This document shows, one piece after another, positions 37,370 to 45,906 of a DNA stretch of 64,000 bases (position 1 is the first letter of the stretch; every line of letters starts with the position of its first letter). Origin of the DNA: Streptomyces europaeiscabiei (GTDB lineage Bacteria > Actinomycetota > Actinomycetes > Streptomycetales > Streptomycetaceae). Both the position numbers and the translations under genes were made by a program. A model generated the notes under the pieces. The model worked only from the letters and a program-made list of their open reading frames with translations, did no database searches and had not been told where the DNA came from. The stretch is from positions 1 to 64,000 of the forward strand of contig NZ_LRTR01000829.1 of NCBI RefSeq assembly GCF_001550375.1, in the 5' to 3' direction.

Positions 37370-38119
37370 TCAGCCGCGTCGACGGCCCGTAATCTCCGCG
37401 GCCGTCTCGGCGACCATGCGGCTCCACTCGGGCAGCCGTTCGGCGTCGAAGCGGGAGTCCGGCATGGAGACGGCGACGGAGGCGAGCGGGGCGCCGGCCT
37501 CGTCCAGGACGGGTGCGGCGATGGCGCAGACACCGGGCCGGTACTGATTGCGGTTGACCGCATATCCGTCGGTGCGGATCCGGTCCAGTTCGGCGCGCAG
37601 TTCTTCGGGATCGGCGGGCGTGGTGTCGGTGAAGCGCTCGAGCCCCTGCGCGATGAGCTCCTCGACGTCCTGTTTCGGCAGGTGGGCGAGAACCGCCCGC
37701 CCCACCGCGGTGGCGTGCAGGGGTGAGGTGTCGCCGATGGTGTGGAACGTGCGTACCGGGTGGTCGGAGTCGACGCGGTCCACCACGACCATGCACTGAA
37801 GGGCGTCCGGTACCGACAGGTGGATTGTCTCGTTGAGGGCGTCGCGCAGGCGGACCATCGGCTCGCGGGCGGCGGTGAGCAGGCTGGAGCCCTGAAGTGC
37901 GGCGGGCCGTACGGCGAGGACGCGGGCGCCGATCTCCCAGCGGGTGGTGTCCTTGCGGTTGGCCCGCAGCCAGCCGGCCTCGGCCAGTGTGACCAGGGTG
38001 CGCTGCACGGTCGACTTCGGCAGGCCGAAGATCTTCGTCAGTTCCCCGACGGTGACCGGCTGGTGCTGGGCGACCGCCTCCAGGATGCGCAGTGACCTGG
38101 TGACGCTCTTCATTTCCAT
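37370..38119 (-). CDS. IclR-family regulator 2
   Basis: It has 249 codons and starts MEMKSVTRSLRILEAV with GGGAGAAA eight bases before the ATG. Domain order is as in IclR 1: winged helix-turn-helix to about residue 60, then effector domain. The DNA-reading helix is identical to its paralogue. Differences concentrate in the effector domain (for example LPKQDVEELIAQGLERFTDT), suggesting a different or narrowed ligand. It is transcribed divergently from the flavoenzyme genes at 38385, with a 265-base shared control region holding a palindromic site at 38217-38232. It is probably the local repressor or activator of the catabolic island. Confidence 0.93.
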   Translation of the reverse strand: MEMKSVTRSLRILEAVAQHQPVTVGELTKIFGLPKSTVQRTLVTLAEAGWLRANRKDTTRWEIGARVLAVRPAALQGSSLLTAAREPMVRLRDALNETIHLSVPDALQCMVVVDRVDSDHPVRTFHTIGDTSPLHATAVGRAVLAHLPKQDVEELIAQGLERFTDTTPADPEELRAELDRIRTDGYAVNRNQYRPGVCAIAAPVLDEAGAPLASVAVSMPDSRFDAERLPEWSRMVAETAAEITGRRRG

Positions 38120-38206
38120 CCGGTTTCTCCCTGTTAATCCCTAGAAATTCTGCTGGACGCCCTCTTGACTCCCTTCGGAGCCACTGTCATTCTCTGTGCC
38201 AGATCC

Positions 38207-38232
38207 TAGCACAGCATTCCACAATGTGGCAC
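38207..38232. promoter_or_regulatory. Palindromic operator-like site in the IclR 2 / oxidase control region
   Basis: The core CCACAATGTGG is a perfect palindrome inside TTCCACAATGTGGCAC. It sits 88 bases upstream of IclR 2 and 153 bases upstream of the first oxidase. The same 26-base block, with one centre change, precedes IclR 1. Divergent position and palindrome fit an IclR-type operator. Confidence 0.65.
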
Positions 38233-38384
38233 GGCAGAAAAGTTCCGAGGGTTGGGGGATCCCCGAACCCGGACGGATGCGAGCGATCGAGGCCTCCAGG
38301 GCTCGCCCCTCCAAGCCGCCGCAAATCGACCATCCTCACGCTCGGGGCCCAGCATGCGGCCCGGCGGTACGAAAGGAAAGCCCT

Positions 38385-39527
38385 GTGTCCGCAGCCAGGA
38401 AGCGCGTCGCCGTCGTCGGAGTCGGAACAGTGGGCAGCCAGGCCGCCTGGCGGCTCGCGTCCCGGGGCGCCGAGGTCGTCGGCTACGACCGGTTCGCCCC
38501 CGGCCACGACCGCAGCGCTGCCGGCGGTGAGACCCGCATCTTCCGCAGCGCCCACTTCGAGGACTCCCGATGGGTTCCGCTGCTCCAGCACGCCGACGTC
38601 CTCTGGGAGCAGCTCCAGCAGGAAACCGGCCGCGAACTGCGCACCCTCACGGGATGCCTTCTCATGGGGTCCACCGAGGAACAGCAGATGGCCACCGTCC
38701 TCGAGTCCATAGCCGAGCATGGCCTCGACCACGAAGTGCTCGACGCCGAGACCTTGGCGAAACGTTTCCCCCAGTACCGGCTCGAAGACGGCGACGCCGT
38801 CGTGCTCGACCGCCGCGCCGGTGTCATCCGTCCCGAGCTGACCGTTCAGACCGCAGCCCGCCGCGCCGAGCAGCTGGGTGCCACGATCCACCGCTACACG
38901 ACGGTGCGGGAGATCACGCCGGTGAACGGCGGGGTGGAGATCCACACCGACTCCGGAAGCGAGCACTTCGACGCGGTCGTCGTCACCGTCGGCCCGTGGG
39001 TCAACGACCTGCTCCCCGGCCTGCCGTGGGATGTCCAGATCCGCCGCGTGATCAGCGCCTGGTTCGTGCCCACCACCGACGCCTGGTTCGGCGAAGAGCG
39101 TCCCGCTTTCATCCGCACCACCCCCACCCACTGCTACGGACTGCCCTCCCCGGACGGCATCTCCGTCAAGCTCGGGCTCAGCAAGGACCTGCACCGCCCG
39201 GCCGGCGACCCCAACGCCCTGGACCGCACCGTCCAGCCGGAGGAGCTGGAGATCTACGCGGAGCTGATCCGCCGTCACATGCCGGACCTGCACCCGGACC
39301 CGACCCGCGTGTCCGTCTTCATGGAGGGCTACACGGACAGCACCCGACCGCTGGTCGGTCCGCTGCCCGGGGCCGGCAACGAGAACATGATCCTGCTCGC
39401 CGGGTTCTCCGGCCACGGCTTCAAGCTCTCCCCGGCCTTCGGTGACATCGCCGCGGACCTGGCGCTGGAGGGCTCCTCCTCCCAGCCCATCGACTTCATG
39501 TCGACCGTCGGCCGCACCGAGGCCTGA
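38385..39527 (+). CDS. FAD-dependent amine oxidoreductase, sarcosine-oxidase-like 1
   Basis: The GTG at 38385 with GAAAGGAAAG just upstream gives a 380-residue enzyme, the usual size of monomeric sarcosine oxidases (about 390). The FAD-binding VAVVGVGTVGSQAA is at residues 8-21, GGETRIFRS follows, and GFSGHGFKLSPAFGD is near the C-terminus. The family oxidises secondary or N-methyl amino acids to an imine, using O2 or another acceptor. The cysteine that binds FAD covalently in monomeric sarcosine oxidase (Cys315) aligns with Glu314 in MEGYTDST, so FAD is probably not covalent. The O2-activating Lys is kept (VKLG), while the following active-site His is Ser. It likely starts the main operon, whose next gene is a tandem duplicate. 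Confidence 0.88.
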   Translation: MSAARKRVAVVGVGTVGSQAAWRLASRGAEVVGYDRFAPGHDRSAAGGETRIFRSAHFEDSRWVPLLQHADVLWEQLQQETGRELRTLTGCLLMGSTEEQQMATVLESIAEHGLDHEVLDAETLAKRFPQYRLEDGDAVVLDRRAGVIRPELTVQTAARRAEQLGATIHRYTTVREITPVNGGVEIHTDSGSEHFDAVVVTVGPWVNDLLPGLPWDVQIRRVISAWFVPTTDAWFGEERPAFIRTTPTHCYGLPSPDGISVKLGLSKDLHRPAGDPNALDRTVQPEELEIYAELIRRHMPDLHPDPTRVSVFMEGYTDSTRPLVGPLPGAGNENMILLAGFSGHGFKLSPAFGDIAADLALEGSSSQPIDFMSTVGRTEA

Positions 39528-39570
39528 ACCCCGCCCGGCCACCACCCGGTACATGCACAGGGAGAACCAC

Positions 39571-40707
39571 ATGGCCACCAGAAAGCGCGTCGCTGTCGTC
39601 GGAACGGGAACCATGGGCAGTCAGGCCGCCTGGCGACTGGCGGCCCGGGGCGCCGAGGTCGTCGCCTACGACCGCTTCGCCCCCGGTCACGACCGCAGCG
39701 CCGCAGGCGGTGAGACCAGGGTCTTCCGCAGCGTGCAAACCCACGACGGCCGCTACGTTCCGCTCGTCCGGCACGCCGACGCCCTCTGGCAGCAATTGCA
39801 GGCGGAGACCGGGCGGGAACTGCGCCGGCTCACCGGAGCCCTGGTCATGGGGCCGGCCGACGACCCCGAGATGCGTACCGTCATGGACGGCATCGCTGAG
39901 CACGGCCTCGACCATGAGGTGCTCGACACCGAGGCGATGGCCAAGCGTTTCCCGCAGTTCCGCGTCGACGACGGCGACCTGGTGGTCCTCGACTCCCACG
40001 CGGGCTTCGTCCGCCCCGAGCTGACGGTCCAGACCGCGGCCCGGCGCGCGGAGGAGCTCGGTGCCCGGATCCGCCGCTACACCCCGGTGCGGGACATCAC
40101 TCCCGTTGCCGGGGGAGGCGTGGAGATCCGCACCGACACCGAAGCGGAGCGCTTCGACGCCGCGGTCGTCACCCCAGGCCCGTGGGTGGGCGACCTGCTG
40201 CCCGACCTGCCGTGGGAGGTGAGCATCTACCGCGCGATCAGCGCCTGGTTCCTGCCTCATCAGGACCACCCGGCGGATACCGAGCGTCCCGCCTTCATAC
40301 GCTGCGGCGAGTTCCCCTTCTACGGCATCCCGTCCCCGGACGGCCTGGCTGTCAAGCTCGGCCTGCCCCAGGCGTACCACAAGCCCGTGGACGACCCGAA
40401 CCGGCTGAACCGGACCGTCGCACCGGAGGAACTGCAGGCCTTCACCATGGCGGTGGGGCGCTACCTGCCCGGCCTGAACCCCGACCCGGTACGGCTGTCC
40501 GTCTTCATGGAGGGCTACACCGGCAGCACCCGGCCGCTGGTCGGCCCCCTGCAGGGCTGCGACGACATCGTCCTGCTGGCCGGCTTCTCCGGTCAGGGCT
40601 TCAAGATCTCACCCGCCATGGGCGACATCGCCGCTGACCTCGCGCTGGAGGGCCGCACCTCCCAGCCGATCGAATTCATCACCACAAACGGCCGCACCGA
40701 GGCCTGA
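39571..40707 (+). CDS. FAD-dependent amine oxidoreductase, sarcosine-oxidase-like 2
   Basis: ATG 39571 with AGGGAGAA upstream, 378 residues, 43 bases after its paralogue. It carries the same landmarks: VAVVGTGTMGSQAA, GGETRVFRS, MEGYTGSTRPLVG with Glu314 instead of the flavin-binding Cys, and GFSGQGFKISPAMGD. The two proteins are similar along their whole length, so this is a tandem duplication that has diverged. Changes near the substrate pocket (FPFYGIPSPDG against THCYGLPSPDG) suggest two related amine substrates, or the two stereoisomers or successive N-alkyl groups of one. A cytoplasmic location is expected, as there is no signal peptide. Confidence 0.88.
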   Translation: MATRKRVAVVGTGTMGSQAAWRLAARGAEVVAYDRFAPGHDRSAAGGETRVFRSVQTHDGRYVPLVRHADALWQQLQAETGRELRRLTGALVMGPADDPEMRTVMDGIAEHGLDHEVLDTEAMAKRFPQFRVDDGDLVVLDSHAGFVRPELTVQTAARRAEELGARIRRYTPVRDITPVAGGGVEIRTDTEAERFDAAVVTPGPWVGDLLPDLPWEVSIYRAISAWFLPHQDHPADTERPAFIRCGEFPFYGIPSPDGLAVKLGLPQAYHKPVDDPNRLNRTVAPEELQAFTMAVGRYLPGLNPDPVRLSVFMEGYTGSTRPLVGPLQGCDDIVLLAGFSGQGFKISPAMGDIAADLALEGRTSQPIEFITTNGRTEA

Positions 40708-40726
40708 GTTCACTACGAGGTAAGAC

Positions 40727-41698
40727 ATGACCTTGACCATCGGCCCGCTGCGGGCCGAGCCCGGCCAGAAGACCCGCGGGAGCCTGACCGCTGACCTGGG
40801 CACCACCACAGCGGACGTTCCCCTGATCCTCGTCAACGGCTCCCGTCCCGGACCCAGGGTCGTGATCACCGGTGGTGTCCACGGCGGCGAATTCATCGGC
40901 ATCGACGGCGCCACCCATCTGGCCGGGCTGCTGGAACCGGACGACATCACCGGTCAGTTGGTGATCTGCCCCGTGGCCAACCCGCCGGCCGTCTACGGGG
41001 GCAGGCTCAACATCTCCCCACTCGACGGCGTCAACATCAATCGCGTATTCCCCGGCGACAAGGAGGGCGGCCCCACCGAGCGGATGGCGGCCTGGCTCTT
41101 CGAGTACGTGGTCAACGGCGCCGACGCCTACGTGGACCTGCACAGCGGCGGCATCGACCAGCACCTGCTCGACTTCGTCGGCTACCGCGTGACCTCCGAT
41201 GCCGAGCTGGCCGCGAAGATCAAGGCAATGGCCCACGCCGTCGGCTACGAACGGGTCATGCCCCGCCCCCTCCCGGACGGCGGCAACAGCCACGCCGCGG
41301 CGAACCGCCAGGGCATCCCCGGCATCCTCATCGAGACCGGGCAGCTCGGCGACCGGGACCCTGCCATCGTGCGCAGGCTCCTCGACGGCCTGTACCGGCT
41401 GCTGCACCACCTCGGTGTCATCGAGGCCCCGCAGAACCTCGCACCGGTCACCCTGCAGCCCCGCGAGTGGGTCTGGACGGGCGAGATCGTCTCCCCGGTC
41501 GCCGGCCTGTGGTACCCGGACGCGATCGCAGGCGACGAGGTGACCGAAGGACAGACCATCGGCCACGTCATCGACCCGGCCGACGGCACCGAGCACAAGG
41601 TCGCCGCCCCGACCACCGGAACGGTCATCTACGGCATGAACGGGCTCACTGTCCGCCTCGGCATGCTGCTCGCCGAGATCGCCGTCCCCCGCGACTGA
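40727..41698 (+). CDS. AstE/AspA-family zinc deacylase 1
   Basis: This 323-residue protein has the metal site of succinylglutamate desuccinylase/aspartoacylase enzymes: GVHGGE (His52, Glu55), DLHSGG (His139) and a catalytic Glu in ILIETGQLGD. The family removes an acyl group from an N-acyl amino acid; in ectoine breakdown the relative DoeB/EutE removes acetyl from N-acetyl-diaminobutyrate. The C-terminal 80 residues form the beta-rich lid typical of the family. ATG 40727 has GAGGTAAG upstream and follows the oxidase by 19 bases. A second, diverged enzyme lies at 45907. The substrate is not established. Confidence 0.85.
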   Translation: MTLTIGPLRAEPGQKTRGSLTADLGTTTADVPLILVNGSRPGPRVVITGGVHGGEFIGIDGATHLAGLLEPDDITGQLVICPVANPPAVYGGRLNISPLDGVNINRVFPGDKEGGPTERMAAWLFEYVVNGADAYVDLHSGGIDQHLLDFVGYRVTSDAELAAKIKAMAHAVGYERVMPRPLPDGGNSHAAANRQGIPGILIETGQLGDRDPAIVRRLLDGLYRLLHHLGVIEAPQNLAPVTLQPREWVWTGEIVSPVAGLWYPDAIAGDEVTEGQTIGHVIDPADGTEHKVAAPTTGTVIYGMNGLTVRLGMLLAEIAVPRD

Positions 41699-41781
41699 CG
41701 CGCTGCATACCCCATCGACCCCCCTGATTCCCCCTATCCCGCTGAGCTGGCCCTCAATGCGCTACTTCCAGGAGATTTGTC

Positions 41782-42885
41782 ATGAGTGATCCCGTGATCG
41801 GCCGTAGAACGCTCCTGCGCGGAGCAGGCGGCCTGGCCGCCCTCGCCGCTCTTCCGTCCCTCGCTGCCTGTGGCACCGGCACCAGCCGTGCGTCGGCCGG
41901 AGGCGGCAAGGGCGGCGGCAAGACGGTGGTCGTCCGCGACAGCGGCGGTTCCTACGGCGCGGCCGTGCAGAAGGCGATCTACACGCCCTTCACCAAGGAG
42001 ACCGACATCCAGGTGAAGGTGCTGAACCTGGACGACGCCCCGCTGCTCGCGCAGATCAAGCAGGGCCGCCCGCAGTGCGACCTCATCAACAACGCGATGA
42101 TGTCCCACCTCAAGTATGTCAAGCAGGACGCCCTGGAGACGCTGGACCTCGGCCGGGTCAAGAGCCTGAAGAGCGCGAAGATCCCCGACAACCAGATCAC
42201 CGAGCACGCCATCGGCAACTCCTTCTACGGCCAGTGCATCGCGTACCGCACCGACGCCTTCGACGGCCGCAAGCCCGAGTCGTGGGCGGACTTCTGGGAC
42301 ACCAAGGCATTCCAGGGCGGCCGCGCGATGGTCAGCCCGGACGGTGACCTGCCGGAGTTGGAGTTCGCGCTGCTGGCCGACGGCGTCCCGATGGACAAGC
42401 TGTACCCGCTGGATGTGGACCGTGCCTTCAAGGTGCTGACCCGGCTGCGGGCGGACATCAAGAAGTTCTGGGACAGCGGCCCGCTGCCCGGTGTGCTGCT
42501 GAGCCGCCAGGAAGTGACGATGTCGACCGTCTGGGACGGCCGGGTCGCCGATCTGCAGAAGCAGGGCGTCCCGGTGGAGCGGCAGCTCAACGGTATGCGC
42601 CGCCAGTTCCAGGGTTATGCCATCGCCAAGGGCGCGGCCAACGTGGACGCCGCCTACCAGCTCATGGACTTCTCGCTGCGTCCCGAGATCCAGGCCAACC
42701 TCGTCAAGTTCTTCCCGTCGAACCCGTCTTCCCCGGTGGCCTACGCCAAGCTCACCGAGGACCAGCGCAACGCACTCGCGGGTGCGCCGAAGTACTACGA
42801 CAAGGGTTTCGACACGGACATGGACTGGTGGCTGAAGAACGAGGCCGCCGTCACCAAGCGCTGGCTGGAGTGGGCTCGTGGCTGA
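41782..42885 (+). CDS. Polyamine-type ABC transporter, substrate-binding lipoprotein
   Basis: The N-terminus has a twin-arginine motif (GRRTLLRG, residues 7-14), a hydrophobic stretch and a lipobox LAAC with Cys30, so it is a Tat-exported lipoprotein. The mature part resembles PotD/PotF-type extracellular solute-binding proteins: VVVRDSGGSYGAAVQKAIYT near the start, CDLINNAMM, and a C-terminal helical region. Such proteins bind polyamines, opines or similar cationic or betaine-like compounds. ATG 41782 follows CAGGAGA. Its stop overlaps the ATPase start by eight bases, so the four transport genes form one unit. Confidence 0.88.
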   Translation: MSDPVIGRRTLLRGAGGLAALAALPSLAACGTGTSRASAGGGKGGGKTVVVRDSGGSYGAAVQKAIYTPFTKETDIQVKVLNLDDAPLLAQIKQGRPQCDLINNAMMSHLKYVKQDALETLDLGRVKSLKSAKIPDNQITEHAIGNSFYGQCIAYRTDAFDGRKPESWADFWDTKAFQGGRAMVSPDGDLPELEFALLADGVPMDKLYPLDVDRAFKVLTRLRADIKKFWDSGPLPGVLLSRQEVTMSTVWDGRVADLQKQGVPVERQLNGMRRQFQGYAIAKGAANVDAAYQLMDFSLRPEIQANLVKFFPSNPSSPVAYAKLTEDQRNALAGAPKYYDKGFDTDMDWWLKNEAAVTKRWLEWARG

Positions 42886-44017
42886 ATTCGGTATCGCCGC
42901 ACCGTCCGTCACACCGGTCGCAGGCGCTCGGACCACAGCGACGGGCAAAGCGCTGTCGGTGGTGGCCCTGCGCAAGACCTACGGGGACGTCGTCGCGGTC
43001 GACGAGGCGTCCATGGAGATCGCTGCGGGGGAGTTCGTCACCTTCCTCGGTGCCTCGGGGTCGGGCAAGACCACGACCCTGATGATGATCGCAGGGTTCT
43101 GCGAACCCGACTCCGGCACCATCACCGTCGGAGACCGCGACGTCACGAAGCTCGCCCCGCAAAAACGCAACCTCGGCTTCGTGTTCCAGCAGTACCTGCT
43201 GTTCCCGCACATGAGCGTGAGCGAGAACGTCGCCTTTCCGCTCACGCTGCGCGGGGTGCCGAAGGACGAGATCCGCAGGCGGGTGGGGGAGACGCTGGAG
43301 ATCGCGGGCCTGTCCGGCTTCGGCGGCCGCAAGCCGCGTGAGCTGTCCGGCGGCCAGCAGCAGCGTGTCGCCCTGTGCCGGGCACTGGTCTACCGCCCGC
43401 CGGTCATCCTGATGGACGAACCGCTGGGCGCGCTGGACAAAAAACTCCGCGACCAGCTCCAGGTCGAGATCAAGGCCATCCAGCGGGAACTCGGCCTGAC
43501 CGTCATCTATGTGACGCATGACCAGGAAGAAGCGCTGGTCATGTCGGACCGCATCGCGGTGATGCGCAACGGCCTCATCGAGCAGTTCGACACGCCCCGG
43601 GAGCTGTTCGAACGGCCCAGGACCCCGTTCGTCGCGGACTTCCTCGGCGCGGCCAACTTCCTGCCCGGCCGCATCGAGCAGCACACCGACGCGCACACCC
43701 TGATCCGCATCGACAGCAGTGCCGGCCTGATCAAGGCGCGCCGGCACGACCTCGTCTCCGGCACCCAGGTCAAGGTCGCCGTGCAACCCGGCCGACTGCG
43801 GGCCTGCGCCACCGACGACGGGTTCTGTACCGGCACGGTCGAGACCGCCACCTACGTCGGCACCCTGGTCCGCGCCGGCGTGCGCATCGACGGCACTGAC
43901 GCACCGCTGCTGCGCCTGGAAGTACCGGCCGGCCGCGGCCCCGTCACCGGCGAACGCGTCGGGATCACCACCGACCCCGACGACGTCAACCTCTTCCCCA
44001 CCGAACAGGCAGGGTGA
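42878..44017 (+). CDS. Polyamine-type ABC transporter, ATPase (PotA-like)
   Basis: It has Walker A GASGSGKTT at residues 58-66, the Q-loop in FVFQQYLLFPHM, the signature LSGGQQQRVALCRAL, Walker B VILMDEPLGALD and the H-loop VTHDQEE. About 100 C-terminal residues after position 270 form a TOBE domain (VAVQPGRLRACA). This layout is the PotA/FbpC importer class. The GTG start at 42878 lies inside the preceding gene, indicating translational coupling, and three bases separate its stop from the first permease. Confidence 0.93.
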   Translation: MAEFGIAAPSVTPVAGARTTATGKALSVVALRKTYGDVVAVDEASMEIAAGEFVTFLGASGSGKTTTLMMIAGFCEPDSGTITVGDRDVTKLAPQKRNLGFVFQQYLLFPHMSVSENVAFPLTLRGVPKDEIRRRVGETLEIAGLSGFGGRKPRELSGGQQQRVALCRALVYRPPVILMDEPLGALDKKLRDQLQVEIKAIQRELGLTVIYVTHDQEEALVMSDRIAVMRNGLIEQFDTPRELFERPRTPFVADFLGAANFLPGRIEQHTDAHTLIRIDSSAGLIKARRHDLVSGTQVKVAVQPGRLRACATDDGFCTGTVETATYVGTLVRAGVRIDGTDAPLLRLEVPAGRGPVTGERVGITTDPDDVNLFPTEQAG

Positions 44018-44020
44018 GCC

Positions 44021-44917
44021 ATGGCCGCCACCCTCACCACCAAAGCACCCGCGCCCCCGCGCAAGCTCCTTGCCTCCCGCCGCACCCGGGCCGGGGTCCT
44101 CTACGCACTGCCGGTCGTCGTCTACCTGCTGGTGCTGTTCATCTACCCGATCTTCAGCACACTCTTCCTCAGCCTGAAGAACGCCAACGGGTCATTCACG
44201 CTGCACTGGTACGCCGACGCGCTGACCGGGGTCAACCTCTCCGTCCTGTTCACCACGCTGCGGATCTCCGCGGAGACGGCGCTGTTCAGCCTCGTCTTCG
44301 GGTTCATCCTGGCCAACGCGATCTCCCGGCTCAAGCCCCTGTGGGCCGCACTGGCCATGCTGATCGTTGTCGTCCCGCACTTCATCAGCGCCCTGGTACG
44401 CACCTACGGATGGATCATCCTCCTCGGCGACAAGGGCCTGGTGAACGAAACCCTGACCGGCCTGCCGGTACCGGGGGCACCGTTCCAGCTGCTCTACAAC
44501 GAACTCGGCGTGGTCATCGGCACCACCTCCATGATGCTGCCCTACACCGTTCTGCTGCTCTACGGCGTGATGCGCGGCGTGGACCGCCGCCTGCTCGCGG
44601 CCGCGGCCAGCATGGGCGCCGGACGCGTGACGATCTTCCGCCGCATCTACCTGCCCCTGGTGGCCCCTGGCCTTGCCAGTGCCGGACTGCTCAGCTTCAT
44701 CCTGTCGCTGGGCTACTACATCACCCCCGCCCTGATGGGCGGCCCGAAGCAGACGATGATCGCCACCCTCATCAACCAGCAGGTGACGAAGGAAAACCAG
44801 TGGAACGGGGCGGCCGCTCAGGGAGTCATCCTGCTGCTGCTCACCCTCGCCGGACTGCTGCTGGTCAAGCTCGTCAGCTCCCTCGGCGCCAGCCGTAGGA
44901 AGAGGAGCGCGTCATGA
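44021..44917 (+). CDS. Polyamine-type ABC transporter, permease 1 (PotB-like)
   Basis: 298 residues with about six hydrophobic segments, starting around residue 30 (GVLYALPVVVYLLVLFIYPI). The EAA loop that contacts the ATPase is AAAASMGAGRVTIFRRIYLP at about 190-209, followed by a conserved Gly. It is an inner-membrane importer subunit. The ATG at 44021 follows the ATPase stop closely, and the end overlaps permease 2 by four bases (ATGA). Confidence 0.9.
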   Translation: MAATLTTKAPAPPRKLLASRRTRAGVLYALPVVVYLLVLFIYPIFSTLFLSLKNANGSFTLHWYADALTGVNLSVLFTTLRISAETALFSLVFGFILANAISRLKPLWAALAMLIVVVPHFISALVRTYGWIILLGDKGLVNETLTGLPVPGAPFQLLYNELGVVIGTTSMMLPYTVLLLYGVMRGVDRRLLAAAASMGAGRVTIFRRIYLPLVAPGLASAGLLSFILSLGYYITPALMGGPKQTMIATLINQQVTKENQWNGAAAQGVILLLLTLAGLLLVKLVSSLGASRRKRSAS

Positions 44918-45780
44918 TGCAACTGCGCAGCACAATGGCCGGGCGGATCGCCCTGACCGCCATCGCCACCGTGATCCTGCTATTCCTGGCCCTGCCGATC
45001 GTCGTCATCATCGTCACCTCCTTCAGCAACAACGCCTTCGCCGCCTTCCCTCCCGAGGCGTGGACGCTGAACTGGTACAAGGCGCTGTTCGCCGACGGCA
45101 GCAAATGGCCGACCGCCCTGACACTCAGCGCGTTCGTCGCCTGCCTGAGCACCGTGTTCTCACTGATCATCGGCGTGACTGCGGCGACCGCCCTGACCCG
45201 CAGCGAACTCCCGCTGCGCTCCGCGGTCTACGCCCTGGTCCTCGGACCGCTGCTCATCCCGCAGATCGTCACCGCCCTGGGCCTGTTCCTGCTCTTCGAA
45301 CCCGCCGCGATGCTGGGCAGCCCGCTCGCCATCGCCCTCGGCCACACCGTGCTCGCCTCACCGATCGCGGTGCTCATCCTGATCGCGACCCTGCGAGGCA
45401 TCGACGAACGCCTCGAGGACGCCGCCGCCAGCATGGGCGCCGGCCGCATGACCATCGCCCGGCGGATCACCTTCCCCCTCGCCGCCCCCGGCATGATCGC
45501 CGCGGCGATCTTCTCCTTCATCACCAGCTTCGACGAGTTCTACATCTCCCAGTTCCTCTCCTCCGTCGACACCGTCACCCTGCCGGTGCAGGTCTACAAC
45601 TCCCTGACCTTCGACATCGACCCCAGCGTGACCGCGATCAGCGCCATTCTCATCGCCTTCGCGGTCCTGGCCCTCGGTCTGGTGGCCCTGGTGCGCTGGC
45701 TCGGCTCCGGACGGCAGGACTCCCTGCTGTCGGTCGAGAACACGGTGGGGGTCGCGACTCCTGGGGGCGAGGCCGTATGA
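44914..45780 (+). CDS. Polyamine-type ABC transporter, permease 2 (PotC-like)
   Basis: 288 residues with about six membrane segments and the EAA loop EDAAASMGAGRMTIARRITF. The N-terminal IVVIIVTSFSNNAFAAFPPE is typical of PotC-type subunits. It ends the transporter unit. The 126 bases after it carry no supported gene but do hold the ribosome site of the next deacylase. Confidence 0.9.
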   Translation: MMQLRSTMAGRIALTAIATVILLFLALPIVVIIVTSFSNNAFAAFPPEAWTLNWYKALFADGSKWPTALTLSAFVACLSTVFSLIIGVTAATALTRSELPLRSAVYALVLGPLLIPQIVTALGLFLLFEPAAMLGSPLAIALGHTVLASPIAVLILIATLRGIDERLEDAAASMGAGRMTIARRITFPLAAPGMIAAAIFSFITSFDEFYISQFLSSVDTVTLPVQVYNSLTFDIDPSVTAISAILIAFAVLALGLVALVRWLGSGRQDSLLSVENTVGVATPGGEAV

Positions 45781-45906
45781 CCACCACTGCTCAACGGCAC
45801 CTGCTGACCACCCACGAATCGCTCGGCTCCGCGGGGAAGACCACCTCGTCGTCCCGCCTCGCCGAAGCGTTGGCTCCATCTGACGCACGTTCTGGAAAGG
45901 AACCAC

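Noticed and set aside
38187-39614. 475-codon minus-strand frame opposite oxidase 1
   Set aside because: The plus strand carries the complete flavoprotein with its FAD motif and ribosome site, so the minus frame is a shadow.
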